Shown: positions 48,200 through 60,330, counted from the first letter of the stretch. The stretch is DNA of 64,000 nt from Cristatella mucedo (GCA_009760855.2 WPIO01000073.1:1898501-1962500); one strand, 5' to 3'. Notes: generated from the letters alone by a model not told the origin. Program-made: numbers and translations.

Positions 48200-48500
48200 T
48201 TGTCACTCACGTTTAGGTCCTTTCATTCTTGGGCTCCAGCGTACCTATCAGAACTACTCCCCTACCATGCATGCTAGGCATCCGACCGCTGCTCTTTTGA
48301 CTCACATCGTTCAGCTATACTCACCTCAAATCCTTCAGAAACCGTGCCTTTAGTTCGTGTGCTCCTGGAACTCACTCCCGACGACTGACGTCACGACATC
48401 CTCTGAATTGATATTTAAAATGAAGCTTAAAACCTACCTGTTCCTTGCATCATTTGCTCTTGTCCTTTTGAGCCATTCTTCGTCTGCTTATACGAGCTGA
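48200..48500 (+). mobile_element. LINE C-terminal fragment
   Basis: Matches the 'VLSLTFRSFHSWAPAYLSEL' to 'SGTHSRRLTS...KTYLF' part of the LINE, with several small deletions. It ends before the 3' hairpin. Confidence 0.7.
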
Positions 48501-48527
48501 CATTGCAAATGGCATCACCAATCAAAG

Positions 48528-48692
48528 GTTAGCTGAAAGTTTAAAAGCCTCATTTGTATAGCCGGCAGAAGAACTTAACGCTCTGTCACCACTGCTTGCA
48601 GTGGGCAATAAAGGGCCGCCCACCACAGGCCTGGAACCGCCGACCTGGATCGGGAAGAGCAGGCACCTTACTTCCTGGGCAAAGACTCAGGG
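48528..48692 (-). mobile_element. SINE-A
   Basis: Minus-strand copy. A head with a mutated box B (cggttccaggcc, about 48645), a complete 'cccactgcaagcagtggtga' hairpin body and the end 'ggcttttaaactttcagct'. It is diverged. Confidence 0.7.
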
Positions 48693-48819
48693 GCAAATAA
48701 AGTCCTTAGACTGAGATTAAGGTTGCTGTACAAATGTTTTGTTATTATCACTAGCCTGTATTTTTACTAGTTAAGCTGGACACGGTGAGCTCTGCTAGGC
48801 GGCTTTGCAGGAGACACAT

Positions 48820-49015
48820 GCATGAGGTCTCCCGTGAGCGTGTGCACTCATGCATATGTACATGCATGCATGTGTGTGTGCGTGCGTGTTTGTGTGCTTG
48901 CATGCATGCATGCATGTCTGCAAGTGTGCATGAGTCCGCGCTCTTGTGTATGTGTGTGTGCACTTGTGCATGCGTGTATACGTGTACGTCTATGTGTGCG
49001 CATGCGTTTGTTAAA
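48820..49015. repeat. Cryptic GT/GCAT-rich low-complexity region
   Basis: TGTGTG, GCATGCATGC and CGTGTGC words are interleaved across about 195 bp. It ends some 75 bp before exon M. Confidence 0.8.
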
Positions 49016-49091
49016 CCGAGTGTCCCTAAATTTGCACTCATCATGCTTGTGTCTTAGAGGGGTAGCCTATCACGAGCCTTGGTTGTTGTAG

Positions 49092-49299
49092 CCGTGCACG
49101 TAGTATTGAGAGTGGCAGCGTCACTGCTGCCTTGTCGTTGCTGCTTCGTTTCAATGCTGTTGACGAGGCAATTTCTGTGCTCGAGAGCACGGCTGGCGCT
49201 GGGGTGACTGACGGCAGGCCTACCGTGTCCGACTGCACACCCTCGACCAGAGCTCTGTATTGGAAATACCTGAGCGCCTTGCTTAAGAAAGTCATCCAG
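49092..49299 (+). CDS. Host gene exon M (helical repeat)
   Basis: The acceptor is GGTTGTTGTAG and the donor is ATCCAG/GTCAGA. After one base that completes Ser from exon L it has 69 codons: 'RARSIESGSVTAALSLLLRF', 'NAVDEAISVLESTAGAG', then a polar linker and 'ALYWKYLSALLKKVIQ'. The 'SVTAALSLLLRFNAVDEAISVLE' segment is the helix-turn-helix unit of a TPR-like solenoid. It ends in phase 0, matching exon N. Confidence 0.65.
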
Positions 49300-49547
49300 G
49301 TCAGAGCGGACTCATCTCTTGCGCGTGCGTGCGCTGCATATCTGGCCTGGCAACATACGCCTTGCTGCTTCAGCTGCTGGCGCCTGATTTAGGAAACATT
49401 CACTCGCACGAACCTCACCCACCAAAAAGCCTTTCAAAAAGCCCATGGCGAGCAGCAGCACTATCCAGTCGCTTTTTTCCTCCTTGCTCGCGTCGACCGT
49501 CACTGCTGGTCGCACTCATTTTTGCTAATGAGACTTGATGTCTGCAG

Positions 49548-49606
49548 ATGAACGTCCTTGGATTGCACAGCAGAAGGCTACTTGGACTGCTCCCATCGTC
49601 GTTCAG
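49548..49606 (+). CDS. Host gene exon N
   Basis: The acceptor is GATGTCTGCAG and the donor is CGTTCAG/GTGTGT. It has 19 codons plus two bases: 'MNVLGLHSRRLLGLLPSSF'. The two leftover bases join the first base of exon O to give Arg. Only 248 bp of intron separate it from exon M. Confidence 0.55.
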
Positions 49607-50620
49607 GTGTGTTTAGTTAGCACTATTTTCCATCGCTGTGTTGATCTCTGTGCATTTTCATCAGGAGAGTTTAAGCGATGTTAACGAGCTCTGCTTATTA
49701 GTACAGTGCATTTAAATAGTACATGCCCTTAGCTCGAGTTGCCATTCAGAGGACAGGAGCTGAGAGCATTGCATGAAACATTATTTCCAAGTTTCAATAG
49801 GTTTTTCAGGTACTGTATGCCTAGTTGTCACGTTTTGACTGCAATCGTATAGAAAAGGTGCAAGGTTTCCCGGGGTTGATGTTTCTTCATGTTCGATATG
49901 TTATTGTACCAGTATTCCTTGCTTTACCTGGCCTGCTGCTTTGTTTGCCTGATTCTGAATTAAGGATTTTTGCAAAAATCAGTTTGGCACAGGAAATGGA
50001 TGATAGCTTTTCGTGCATGATGCCACTGCCTACTTCCCAGTAGGACTGTTTGAAGGTTTCAGGACTTGGCTGTGTATCGACAGATGACTGGCTAGTGGAG
50101 TACATGTTTAAACGGTTTAGAAGCACGAGATAACAGTGCATGCGAGCTTAGCAAACCAGCAGTGTTCTAGTGCTTCGGTGTCCTTAGGGCTTTTGAGTGT
50201 GCAAATCTGTTAAGCGTTATTCATTCCCTGTTGCGAGGTCATAACTCTGATGAATCCTATGAAGGTGATAACTGTATTTCCTATTAGGGCGGAATAAATA
50301 AAAGTGGACCTGGATAATGAATCTCAAGCTGATTCATAATGGGTCACAAATCATTTGAAGCCTAAGAGAACCACCGAAACAAACTGACTCAAACTTTTCT
50401 TAGGATAATGTTTGGATTGATATGCCTGTAAGCAGTACGTATAAGCCAGAGTATAGTACCCGGAGGATTGCCTGATTCAGTCGTGCCCTGCTGGTATTCA
50501 GTCGGCCTGGTCTCTTGAATTTTCAAAGTCGTCACTTTTCTCAAAATCTTTTCGCATATATCATATGCAAGAAAGTCTGGCTAGGCAGTTCTCCAGTAAT
50601 GGGCACATTACAACGATATC
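49607..50620. other. Unassigned intron sequence
   Basis: No exon or repeat was recognised before the compound microsatellite at 50631. Confidence 0.35.
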
Positions 50621-50626
50621 ACACAC

Positions 50627-50630
<4 letters not shown>

Positions 50631-50725
<95 letters not shown>
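50631..50725. repeat. (TA)n-(GA)n compound microsatellite
   Basis: About 65 bp of TA followed by about 30 bp of GA. Confidence 0.95.
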
Positions 50726-50749
50726 AGAAAAGGGAAAGCATCGTTAAGT

Positions 50750-51400
50750 TAAGTCTACTTTCAGCAATGTAACATTACAAACACTCGGACTTGCCTCAGC
50801 AGGGATACTAAAGCCAAGCTGGTTCATGAATTACATCCTATATGGCATTATGTGACATATTGTTTTGTCTATATTGTAACTCCCTATTCTCTCAGCCTGT
50901 GCAATGAGGTGCTTACTGTTGGTGCAAAACTCTGCAGCTAGGCTTGTCTGTCACACAACTTCTCGCCGATCTGCACTGGCTCCTCGGCAAGCAGCGCAGC
51001 GACTTAAAGGTTTTTTCACACTTTTAGGTCACTTTATTCTCTTTCTCCAGCTTACCTATCCGAACTACTTCCCAATCGAGGTGGGCATCGTAGCTCCAGC
51101 TCTTCTGACTTAAATCCTTTATCCTTTAAATTCTTTAAATCCTCTAGACAAGCTCAAATCCTTTGGAGACCATGCCCTCAGTTCGCATGCTCCAAAGCCT
51201 GGAACTGATAATAGTGCATGTTGTATTGCCTGTTGCAAGCAGGGTGCTGTTCGCAAAGGTTGTTCTGCTGTCGTAAAAATGAGGGCGTTGAATCGGCTTC
51301 CCTTTTTTTTACTCAGAAGCATGTAATGTAAATTGCTTGAAGAGTTCTAGTTTTCTTAGGGTTTCGTACACATTTTTAAATAGTACTATTATTATTATTT
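50750..51400 (+). mobile_element. LINE 3' part, diverged
   Basis: Broken remains of the C-terminal coding block ('SLFSQPVQ', 'LLLVQNSAARLVC', 'LHWLLGKQRSDLKVF' near 50880-51010, 'KSFGDHALSSHAPKPGT' near 51150-51200). The 3' UTR follows, with a weak hairpin and ATTATT near 51385-51395. Confidence 0.7.
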
Positions 51401-52076
51401 TACTCACGAGACAATGACAGCTGAAGACTGATTACAATTTCGTAGATTCAAGTGCACATTTAAGAGCGCATGCAATCTTCCACCATATTTAGCACAATAT
51501 TTAGACGCTAACGTGTACCCACGAATCGAGGGTTAGCGACGTTAGCGTTCGAACGTTAGCGTTCGAAAATTGAAGCCTGTGCGTATAAGCATATAGCTGC
51601 AAAAAAACCACAGCCCCAGTGACTCAAAGAGCCAGCAGATTGTCGATAAGTTTGACTGCCTGGGTCAGGCCTGCTTCTCATTTGTATCTGCTCATCTAAT
51701 CAGCAGCGTAATATCGTATAGAGGTTTGACCTCGGCCAACCAGTCCTACTTGGGTTCGCCTAAATACAGGGGGTGCAGTCTACCCTCAAAAAGAGTGGAG
51801 CGGCGAAAATTCAATTTGAAAATTAAAGCCTATGTACTCGATCATATTGCTGCGTAATCACACAGAGATGACACCGTTCGGCAGATGGTTTTACTACCGA
51901 GAAGTACCTCTTTTACTATTGTTTCTCCTGTAGAGCAATGGCTACGAAGGATAAGCTTCTCGTATTAAAGCTTAGAACAGCTGGACTTACGACATCGCAA
52001 GCTGAGCCGTACCATTTTCATTAGCTGCTGCTGTGTGCTGCTTACTTCAAGGCTGACTCAGCCATTTCATTTTCAG
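51401..52076. other. Unassigned intron sequence
   Basis: A short direct repeat of gttagcgttcgaa/acgttagcgttcgaa lies at 51527-51567. There is no other feature. Confidence 0.35.
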
Positions 52077-52132
52077 GATATTGGACTTGTTGAACTTACT
52101 GAAAGCCGAATGCTCCTCGTCTTTTGTCAACG
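52077..52132 (+). CDS. Host gene exon O
   Basis: The acceptor is CATTTCATTTTCAG and the donor is CAACG/GTGAGC, a strong pair. The first base completes Arg from exon N, then 18 codons follow: 'ILDLLNLLKAECSSSFVN', with one base left over. It is the last exon identified. The gene continues, but no acceptor with two-base phase was recognised in 52.1-64 kb. Confidence 0.55.
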
Positions 52133-52750
52133 GTGAGCCGCTGGTGTGTGCTGAGAGCAACAGCCTATGCATCGCTGACATAAGGCATTTCGCGATGATA
52201 TTGCAAAGGCGAGACACTCAAAGCTGATGCAGCGCTAAGACTCCAACAAGGCCTGCACGTTGCCTGTGCATGTATTCCTGTCGTCTGCAACGTGTACTTT
52301 GGCCTCGGGTCGTTGCTGCTACTTTTCCCGTCGTCCGCCGCCGCCGCCGCCATCGGCTCGTGGTTTACCGGTGGTATTCGGCATGTGCACTTGCAGTCTG
52401 CTAGTTTGTTGCACGTGTTCTTTACAAGCACTATTGACACAATAAATAAATTTATTTATAACTACCTATTTAAAGATGTTTGCAAGTTGCTTGGTTTTGG
52501 CCAAACATCTCGCGTTTCGGATCTTCGTTTGAAGCAGCGAGCGTGAAAGCGACGGCGTATGAATTGAAACATCAACCGATGTTATGCCGATTGTTAATAG
52601 ACTTCTAGATGGGCATTGCATCGATTGGAAATAACAGTTGCAAACCTATCGGTTTTGATATAGAATTTCGATGAGCGGACATTTTTGAAGAATATTTCTC
52701 ATGACAATTTGCAGCCAGGCTTCCTGTAGGGTTGTATTCGTTTGTGTGAA
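52133..52750. other. Unassigned interval
   Basis: Contains a short (CCG)n run near 52337. No further exon was found. Confidence 0.35.
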
Positions 52751-52754
52751 CTTG

Positions 52755-53110
52755 ATAACAATGATGATAATATTACTAATGCATTCACATAGTGCCCTAA
52801 GAGAACTAAATCTCTAGGCGCTTTACATACGCTGGAAAATAAGCATGTATATTGGTTATGGTATTCGCTGATAGTACACATTAGCACACAAAGGACAAAT
52901 TATACAGACCCATAAGTACTGAGAGAAAATGGTGGGTTTTATCATCTTTTTTAATGTCAAATCAGAGAATGTCGTGATGTCAGTCGAGAGTGGGCTCCAG
53001 GGTTTGAGAGCATGCGAACTTACGGTACGATCTCCGGTGGATTTGAGTCACAGCTAAACGATGAGTAAGACAAGCTGTAGCTACAACGCCTAGCCCGATT
53101 GGGAAGGTAC
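52755..53110 (-). mobile_element. LINE 3' tail and UTR
   Basis: The minus strand carries the hairpin (about 52790-52830: agcgcctagagatttagttc, then tcttagggcactatgtga) and decayed UTR and C-terminal coding remains up to about 53110. Confidence 0.65.
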
Positions 53111-54085
53111 AGGTATATAACACTACCGAGCCCTTAGGTAGTGCTGCTAGTAAAGACTAATATCTTGACAGTTCATGAGTGCTACGAAATACTGAGATCC
53201 CGTGTCAACTACTTGCCTTGCTAAAATTAGGTTGAGAAAACCCACGATAATTGCTGCAAATCACCCAGCAACATAACATGTAAGATTCTACCTACCAATT
53301 TTTCAGAACTGCAATGCCCTAGCCAATCGCTAGCCAGCCCTATCCATTTGCTTTGCTGAAAGGTACTCTGTAGTCCAGCTTCTAAGGAACGCTTAGTAAG
53401 TAGAGGAGGCTGGCCAGCAATTGGGCGCGACTTTAAAGGCGATTTGCGTCGCCGGATTTTCGCGACTTTTGGAATATGAATTAAAAAACCCACACGATCA
53501 GCTTTAGATAACTAGTTGGCTTGTATGACTCTGAATTATTGCTGTTTGATGTCTTGCATGGAACTAGCGACGAAGACTTGAAACCAGTAATCACACTCTA
53601 TAGCCACAAGTAGGTTTAACAGGATTACAATGCGTAGGTTAAGTTTTGCATAATATATAATCTTTAGTATAATAATCTTTCCTAGAGTAAAAATTACTAG
53701 AAATGAATTTTATTAGCCTGTATTAAGTAAAGTCTACAGCCGCTAATGCAGTTTGGAAATATCTAGTTCATTGCGTCAGTGTCCAACGTGGTAATTCATA
53801 CCAAAAAGATTACTTGAAGATAGTCCAGTCCTTATTTGAATACACTGCTTTGTAGGGTACCAAAATTTAAGCTATACCAAGTATGCTGAAAGGTGACGTT
53901 CATCTGAAAGCCGATCAGACGAGAGCCTTTCAATAGTATATAGCTGTTATATTTTGAACTGACATTAATTATTTGTCTAGCGGGTCGGTTTTGAAATTTC
54001 AAATACACATTATATTCTATTTTACTCTAAACCTGTGAGGGAGTGCTTATTAAGAAGCTAAAAGACTTGAACGGGTGCTTCAAAT
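53111..54085. other. Unassigned interval
   Basis: AT-rich. No motif was seen on either strand. Confidence 0.35.
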
Positions 54086-54089
54086 GTAA

Positions 54090-54890
54090 TGATATCAATA
54101 GTGTATAGCGCTCTAATAGAACTAATAGGCACTTTACACGAGCTGGAAAGGAATCATTTAAACTGACTATCGATAAAGCCATAGACAACTGCATCTCGCT
54201 TCAGCACATAAATGACAACTCACAATGTCAAAACATATAGTGTGAGCAACGGACAAGATATTCGTTTCGCTTTAAACGACGTTTTCAAGTTAGTAGATGT
54301 CATTGTGTCAGTCGGTGGGGGAGAGATCCAGGATTTGTGATGCATAGCAGCTCGAGTTGCGGTCTCGGAAGAGCTGAAGTTAAGCTACTTGACAAGAGTG
54401 AGGAGTGGTGATGGAAGGAGATGCACAAAGAAGAAACATTTCGGTACGACAAGCAGTAATGAGGGGAAGAGTAATGAGTAAGAGTAATGAGGGGATCCAA
54501 AAGTGAGTGCTAAGTCGATGCTAAAGTCGATGCGTGAGCTGACCGGTGACAGCAGAATGAGGTGGACAGAAATGCCTGTAATACTGCAGTTATGTCACGC
54601 ATGACAAAAGTCTCTAGCTGAAGAGTTTTGAACCAGCTATTTTCACATCCTATCACACGAGACGGGTGACCTGTACGCAGAGAGGTGAAGACAGGTATTT
54701 AGAGCAGACGCGTTGTCACAAATTCGCTGACTAACTGGCTGCGATGTGGTACCCTTGTGCGAGCACGCCCCAAAATTTGAAAGTAAGTTGATATTACATC
54801 GCTTTTTTAAGCAGGCGTGACAGCAGAGCTGATGCGATCATCCAGAGAAAGGTCATTTTATAACAGGACACTCGGATTCCGAGAAGATGC
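54090..54890 (-). mobile_element. LINE 3' copy, strongly diverged
   Basis: The minus strand shows the tail (hairpin with 'gtgcctattagttctattag'), UTR and coding remains up to the 'LGVLL..DLSLDDRISS' region near 54830-54885. It ends where a SINE-B begins. Confidence 0.6.
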
Positions 54891-54892
54891 TA

Positions 54893-55045
54893 CATGAGCT
54901 GATTTGGCTCAGTGGTTCAGGTGCTCGCCCCGACCAAGGATTGGCAGAGGTCGTGGGTTCGAGCCCCGTGGCGTATGTACAGCGCCTGCATAGAGATCAA
55001 GTTCTCTTTGAGTACTATACAAATGAATTATATTTTTATAATACA
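54893..55045 (+). mobile_element. SINE-B, most complete copy
   Basis: The head has 'tggctcagtggttcaggtgc' (box A) and 'GGTTCGAGCCC' (box B, about 54957). The tail 'cgcctgcatagagatcaag ttctctttgagtactataca' follows, ending 'aatgaattatatttttata'. The second hairpin arm is mutated. Confidence 0.8.
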
Positions 55046-55071
55046 CACTTTCTCTGTTGCTGCTGTAATGG

Positions 55072-55250
55072 CCAGTGACACTTTAGCCTTTCATTTCCAT
55101 GCAGGCGACACCTCAGCTCTATCGGGGATTTTGTCTTCCTGGCGTTCAAGCACCGAAGCTTCATCACTAAACCTCCTTTCACGCCTTATATGTTAGCTAA
55201 AAGCTTCAAAACTCAACGAGGACAAGAGCAACACAACGGCTATGAGCAAA
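55072..55250 (+). mobile_element. LINE RT fragment
   Basis: Reads 'LAFHFHAGDTSALSGI' (the catalytic YADD box, mutated to AGD) and then 'LKASKLNEDKSNTTAMSKP'. A short, dead piece. Confidence 0.65.
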
Positions 55251-55251
55251 C

Positions 55252-55358
55252 CTAATAATCTCTATTCAGGCGCTTCATATAAGCCACGGGGCTCGAGCTC
55301 ACGACCTCGGCCAGACCTTGGTCAGGGCGAGCACCTTAACCACTGAGCCAAACCAGTT
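55252..55358 (-). mobile_element. SINE-B
   Basis: The minus strand has box A 'tggctcagtggttaaggtgc' (about 55350-55330), box B 'GAGCTCGAGCCC' (about 55290) and a shortened tail. It lies between LINE pieces of opposite strands. Confidence 0.7.
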
Positions 55359-55362
55359 ATGA

Positions 55363-55690
55363 AACGAAGGGGCCCAGAACAGATAAATCCTCGGAGTAAC
55401 CCACACGAAAGGGTCACCGGATGAGACTTGGAATGGACGTTGGAATCTGAGCTCTGAAATCTCCCACAAAGACAGGACCAACGAATGAAGTGTGAAGTCT
55501 CATACGCTCAAGCGAGCTGATCGGTGCTCAAGGAGGACTTTTGAATAGTAGCAAACGATACTTCTAGAGATACAACAGAACTGCCACGGAGGCTCCGAAT
55601 AATTCAGCACTCGTATGAAGGTCGTTTTACACTCGCAATAGCGCTTGGGGAACTAGAGCTTAAGCAGCAATTCTTTTTTACGGAACTCGG
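55363..55690 (-). mobile_element. LINE RT fragment, diverged
   Basis: It follows the order of the minus-strand LINE at 36.2-36.5 kb: the 'GPVLF', 'QSSDV', 'SYLCGRF' and 'LLEHRSA' regions, and the tract preceding 'LLRVY'. Identity is low. Confidence 0.45.
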
Positions 55691-57000
55691 CATTTCCTGC
55701 ACGGCTCGAATATTCGCACCCCTCCATTCACTTAACGAGCACGAGCAGTATAAAAGTCTAAGCTTGTGGACCTCAGCTCTTTCCTTGGCTCCAGTATGGC
55801 GTCATTCATTCAGGGTAAATGTCTCAATTCAAGACTGAATCCTCAGTGGCTGTCAACGCAACTATTTTCTAGTAGCCACCTCTGCTCCTTTAGCAAAGGG
55901 ATACGCGACTAAGGCAACGAGCGTATTTAGCTCCAGCTGTAGAGGTTCAATGGCTATTTTCGTCTTTCTGCTCAAACTGAATCGCGGTAATCTAGCATAT
56001 TTTGAGCCCAGGAGCTTACAAGGTCTTTACCTGATCGTAACGGGGAGTAATCTTTTCTTATAAAGGCTTAGACACAACGACTGAAGACTGTAGAGCGGTC
56101 TTCTGAATAAAAAATGTCAAGCTATAATCAAAGGAGGAAGCCCTGATTATTAAGAGCGTCGGGAAGATCAAACTTCGGAAGGCCTAGTACAAAGTCGCCG
56201 ATTCCTGTCTTGCACTCGCCGAGTTCCATTCGAGATACGGTTTGGTTAAATTTTCGTTTACTGTTGTTTAGCTACGTAGACCGACATCCATGACAAAGGT
56301 TTACAAGACACAAGTTCAGTTTGTCAATCGCCATTGCAGGCGTAGGAAAGGGGGGGGCCAATGGGCCCAGGCACTTTCTCTTGGACCGGCTTGGTAGGGC
56401 CTGCGAATGAGCCACTAGAACCTACGGGCACGTGTGACTAGACCTGGTTGAAGAAAGATGGAAGCCACGTTGCACGGAGCGCACTCCACCAGGTATGATT
56501 CAAACCATGCGCGAACCCGGTAGGTAAGGTCAATCACTTAATGTCAAATTCTCGAGCCGCAGTTAACAATTCGAACGTCGTCGACAGATCGAGCAGGACC
56601 GAGACAGTGACGCACTCGCCATTCGGGGAAAGCAATTTCAATAGAATGATGTCTAGCGAATTTCGAGAAACGTTCGCGGTAGGCATTTTTAAAATGCGTA
56701 CTCTTTCCACCACAGCACATTCTTAGGGGCTCTTTTTTGAAAGTGCGGAAAAAAATAGGAGCTACAGAAGCCAACGGGCGATTAGCAAAAACCTCAGAGA
56801 GTCCAGCGTAGGCTTTTTTAAGTATCGATCGAACGATGACTTATGATTGGCTTTGGAGGTTGGCCCTTTCTGGGGTGAAGCAATCTAAACCTTAGCCAGT
56901 TCTTGGCTGATTCTTACTGCTCACCAACGAGGATAAGAGATAACGGATTGAGTCTGCCGGTGATGAATGATTTTTGCTGCCGTCAATCATGTTGAACAAA
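55691..57000. other. Mostly unassigned; possible second LINE family
   Basis: On the minus strand near 56600-56555 the frame 'VTVSVLLDLSTTFE' resembles the first RT aspartate motif ('LLDLSAAFD') in a different family. A clean 76-codon stretch (56774-56544) surrounds it in another frame. Nothing else was recognised. Confidence 0.35.
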
Positions 57001-57002
57001 TG

Positions 57003-57080
57003 CTAGCTGATTAAACTGCCTCTTTGCTATAGCTACGGAAGAGCCTTTACGGTTATCACCACCGCTTACCAATGTCATCC
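57003..57080 (-). mobile_element. SINE-A fragment
   Basis: Minus-strand 3' half: 'gctgattaaactgcctcttt', 'ggaagagcctttacggttat' and 'caccaccgctt'. Confidence 0.6.
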
Positions 57081-57129
57081 GAGGGAGAAGTGGAATTCAT
57101 AGGACATTGTGCCCCCCGAAATGAACTAA

Positions 57130-60100
57130 ACAGAAGGTTCTCTTTTTTATTCATTAATTTTGAAATACATTACAATTTGTTATAAACTTAAATTATTATA
57201 ATTGAAATTCAAAAAAGTAAGTTAGAATAGTTATGTTCTGTAACTTTGCATTTAATATTATGAGATCGTAGTCGTATTTTAAATTTAAAAATACTATACA
57301 GTATTCATTTATTAGCATTCAAAATTTTATTAATTTCCAAAATCTTATAGATTTTCCTTGAATTCACGTAGCAAATTAATCAATAGTCATCTAAATTAAT
57401 CGCTTCAAGATGTTCCTGTCAATGCTGAGAAGTTCCATAAAACTGCTAAGAATGTCTTGCTCAATTGGTGCGCAAATATGCTGAAATAATTTTTACTTTG
57501 CTAAAAGACCGTTCACAGCTGGCTATTGATAACCCAACCGTCAGAAGAATTTGGAAAGAAGTGCATAGATTGAAAATACATCATCTTCATATGCAACAAT
57601 AAAATCTAGATTCATTGGCTTATGGTAAATTTTCAATTCGCAGCGGCACGTGCGATCAGGCGATTGCAGCTGGTGCACAACTCGGCTGCTAGGCTTGTCT
57701 GCCGTGAGCGTCGCAGTTTCCACAGGACACCACTTCTCGCCGACCTGCACTGGCTACCAGTCAAGCAAGGGGTCGACTTCAAGGTTTTGTCACTCACTTT
57801 TAGGTCACTTCATTCTTTGGCTCCAGCCTATCTCTCAGGTCTACTATCCCACCAGGCCAAGCATCGTACCACCCGCTTTTCGGAATCCAATAGTTTACCA
57901 ATACCTCGTACAAACCTCAAATCCTTTAGCGATCGTGCATTTAGTTCGTATGCTCCCAAAGCCTGTAACTCCCTGCCGACTTGTGTCAGAACATCCCCTG
58001 ACTTGACCACATTAAACTTCAACCTCCGTTAATCATTCTTCGCCACTGACGTCGGTGTCGTAAGGCAATCCTAAATGTATGCAAGTCTTGAAAATTGATG
58101 GTATCCGTTGTAGAGAAGAGTTTTCATATTTAGTACGATCCAAATTTTATGTACGTCCTTCATCCTAAAAAATTGCGTAGATCTCTCATTGAAGACGTCG
58201 ATCACACTTTGCATGACATGCATAATTTCTTTCTCGGCTGAAGGTACGGCGTCTGTTGTGTGTTTTCCAGTCATCCTCTTACGTCACCTTATTCTTCTCT
58301 CAATTTCAATCCCCCAATCTTCGCATTTATCTTTGGCAATTTTTTCAGCCATATTCACTCAAGTCGCTGGGAATTTCAATTATTTCTTGTTTCAGGGATT
58401 CGAGATCAGCCGTGCTTCTAGGAAACTCGGGATGCGACTGTTTCTGAATTCAGTCAGTTTTGCCGAGAATAGTGTTCCAGAATTCCTTTAAAACCATAGT
58501 TAAAATTTAATTTGCTAGAAAGCAACTGTGCTGCATCACTTCTGGCTTTAAAACTCATTGACAGGCCTTATGACATGCTTTCCAGCGTCTCCGCCAGTTC
58601 GTCAAGTCCTTCATATATAGCTCTGACAGCTTCAGACTGGGCACTCCATCGTGTGTCGGATTCCGGCTTTACTGTTAAAGGTAGTACTTTTTCAAATTAT
58701 CCCAACGAAGTGTCAAAAAAGAATAAACAATTTTAACTACCCTACAAAATGTTACGTCAACTAGATCCTCTATAGCAGAGTTTACTTCTGCTAAATTTAA
58801 AGTGTGGTTGTCACAATTGACAAAAAAGCTTTGTGATTTCTGGCGCATATTCGCTGTTAAAGGCCGGACATATTTCCAGTAATTACAGTACCATTATTAT
58901 TACATTGTGACCGGCAGTTGGCCTAGGAGATGTCGGATTTAAGACACTCCAGGATTACCTTTTCAAGGGTTGTTCCATCTTTTGCGTGTACCTCAACAAA
59001 AACTAAAAAGAATTCTTTGATCATAGCTTACCTACTTTCAAAATCCACATCGGCATAACTGAAGACTCGGGCAAGCTGTTCCCAATGTCCTAGATTATGA
59101 GTTGAATCAATCAAGATACCGTAATGCTTATTTTTTCTTATATCTGCTAAAACATTTCTTTTTAAACTTGCTGCAAGTAGGCGGATGAATAAAATAATGA
59201 TTTTGAGTTAAATAAGGAACAGATCTTGGATTTTCTTGTGCATGCTGGTGTTTTTCCAACAGTCAGTCACACTGAGCTACGAGCATGGTCACGGAAAGAA
59301 AACTTCCAATATTTTTTGCTCATCTAAAATCAAATTTTCTTCACGGCCACGCAGTGCCAAGTTGAGTGAAGCCAGTAGCTTAATGCAGTCAAGTATTTCT
59401 TGCAAAATATCTCGCCGTTTTCTTTTACTCAATTTGAATTCCAACTCCTGAATCAATTCCAGTGCCAATAATTATCCTCTGTCCAGCTTACTTCCATGCA
59501 GTAAAAGCTAAGCGATGGCTCAATCTTTCTTATGTAATCGTAGCTTTACCTTTATGCTTCCATTCTTTGAATCCGTCAGTTATTTCAAACGAAGATCGAC
59601 AGTTTCCACTTGAGGCTAAAAAATTGGTAGCAAAAACAGTAAGCAACCTTTTCCATTGGTGAATATAATAGCCACGATCGATTAATTTCCTCTCCATTTG
59701 CTAATCGACGTGTAAGCCATGTTGATTTAATTGAAGGTTCACCGGTTACTTGATAGTAGATTTATTCTCTGCTAAAATGACACGATCTAAGGGTAGTCAT
59801 TTCAATTCGAAGAGCTTGTGCTATTATTGATAGATTTGTTATTGGATCAAATTTTAAGTAGCAAACGTCAAGAAATTTTAGTACGGTACGAACATTATTT
59901 TTTAATTTTCCACCAGATTCAGAAGACTCTACAGTCTTGCCATTCCCGCCAATGCCAGCAAGTTCCTTGTCTTGTTGAACCAGCTCAACAGCGTCGCCAT
60001 TGGTATTTTTCTTAGCATAAATGGTAACATCCGTCTGAACTGTTTTTTGCAAGTTTTGTTATGTTATGGTCCATGCTTCTCTTTTTCAAGTTTTATAGTC

Positions 60101-60330
60101 GGTTGATGCCGGTCGTATTCTATTCCAGTCTCTAAGCAGTGTACACGTTCACCATCATTACCCTTAGATTTTTCAAGAAACTCGCCATTTATTTATTAAA
60201 TATACGTGCTTTCTTTTCAGCTTCTCTCTTTCTTTTCCGACTTTCTGCTCCACTCAAATTTTCTCTTAACATGACTGAAAAAATATGTATCACTTTTTAG
60301 ACCAGCAGTAAGCAAATTTTTAATTCAAAG
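57130..60330 (-). pseudogene. hAT transposase relic (ZMYM1-like), interrupted by a LINE
   Basis: The minus strand in order: a basic N-terminus 'MLRENLSGAESRKRKREAEK' (about 60272-60215), a long decayed stretch, then 'LLASLNLALRGREENLI' (about 59385-59330). 'NVLADIRKNKHYGILIDSTH' (about 59155-59095) is the first catalytic region. 'EQLARVFSYADVDFES' and 'EFFLVFVEVHAKDGTTLEKV' follow, then 'ILECLKSDIS.ANCRSQCNNNGT' (the second Asp region is mutated). Late come 'SAEKEIMHVMQSVIDVFNER' and 'STQFFRMKDVHKIW', and finally the C-terminal dimerisation box 'SCERSFSKVKIISAYLRTN' (about 57520-57465). Many stops. The region is AT-rich, unlike its flanks. No inverted repeats were found. Confidence 0.75.
57645..58030 (+). 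mobile_element. LINE C-terminal fragment inside the hAT relic
   Basis: Reads 'AIRRLQLVHNSAARLVCRER', 'ADLHWLPVKQGVDFKVLSLT', 'APAYLSGLLSHQAKHRTTRF' and 'SSYAPKACNSLPTCVRTS' in one open frame (57622-58032). It splits the hAT C-terminus, and both flanks continue the hAT reading. No 3' hairpin or poly-ATT tail is present, so it is not a simple tail-first insertion. Confidence 0.8.
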
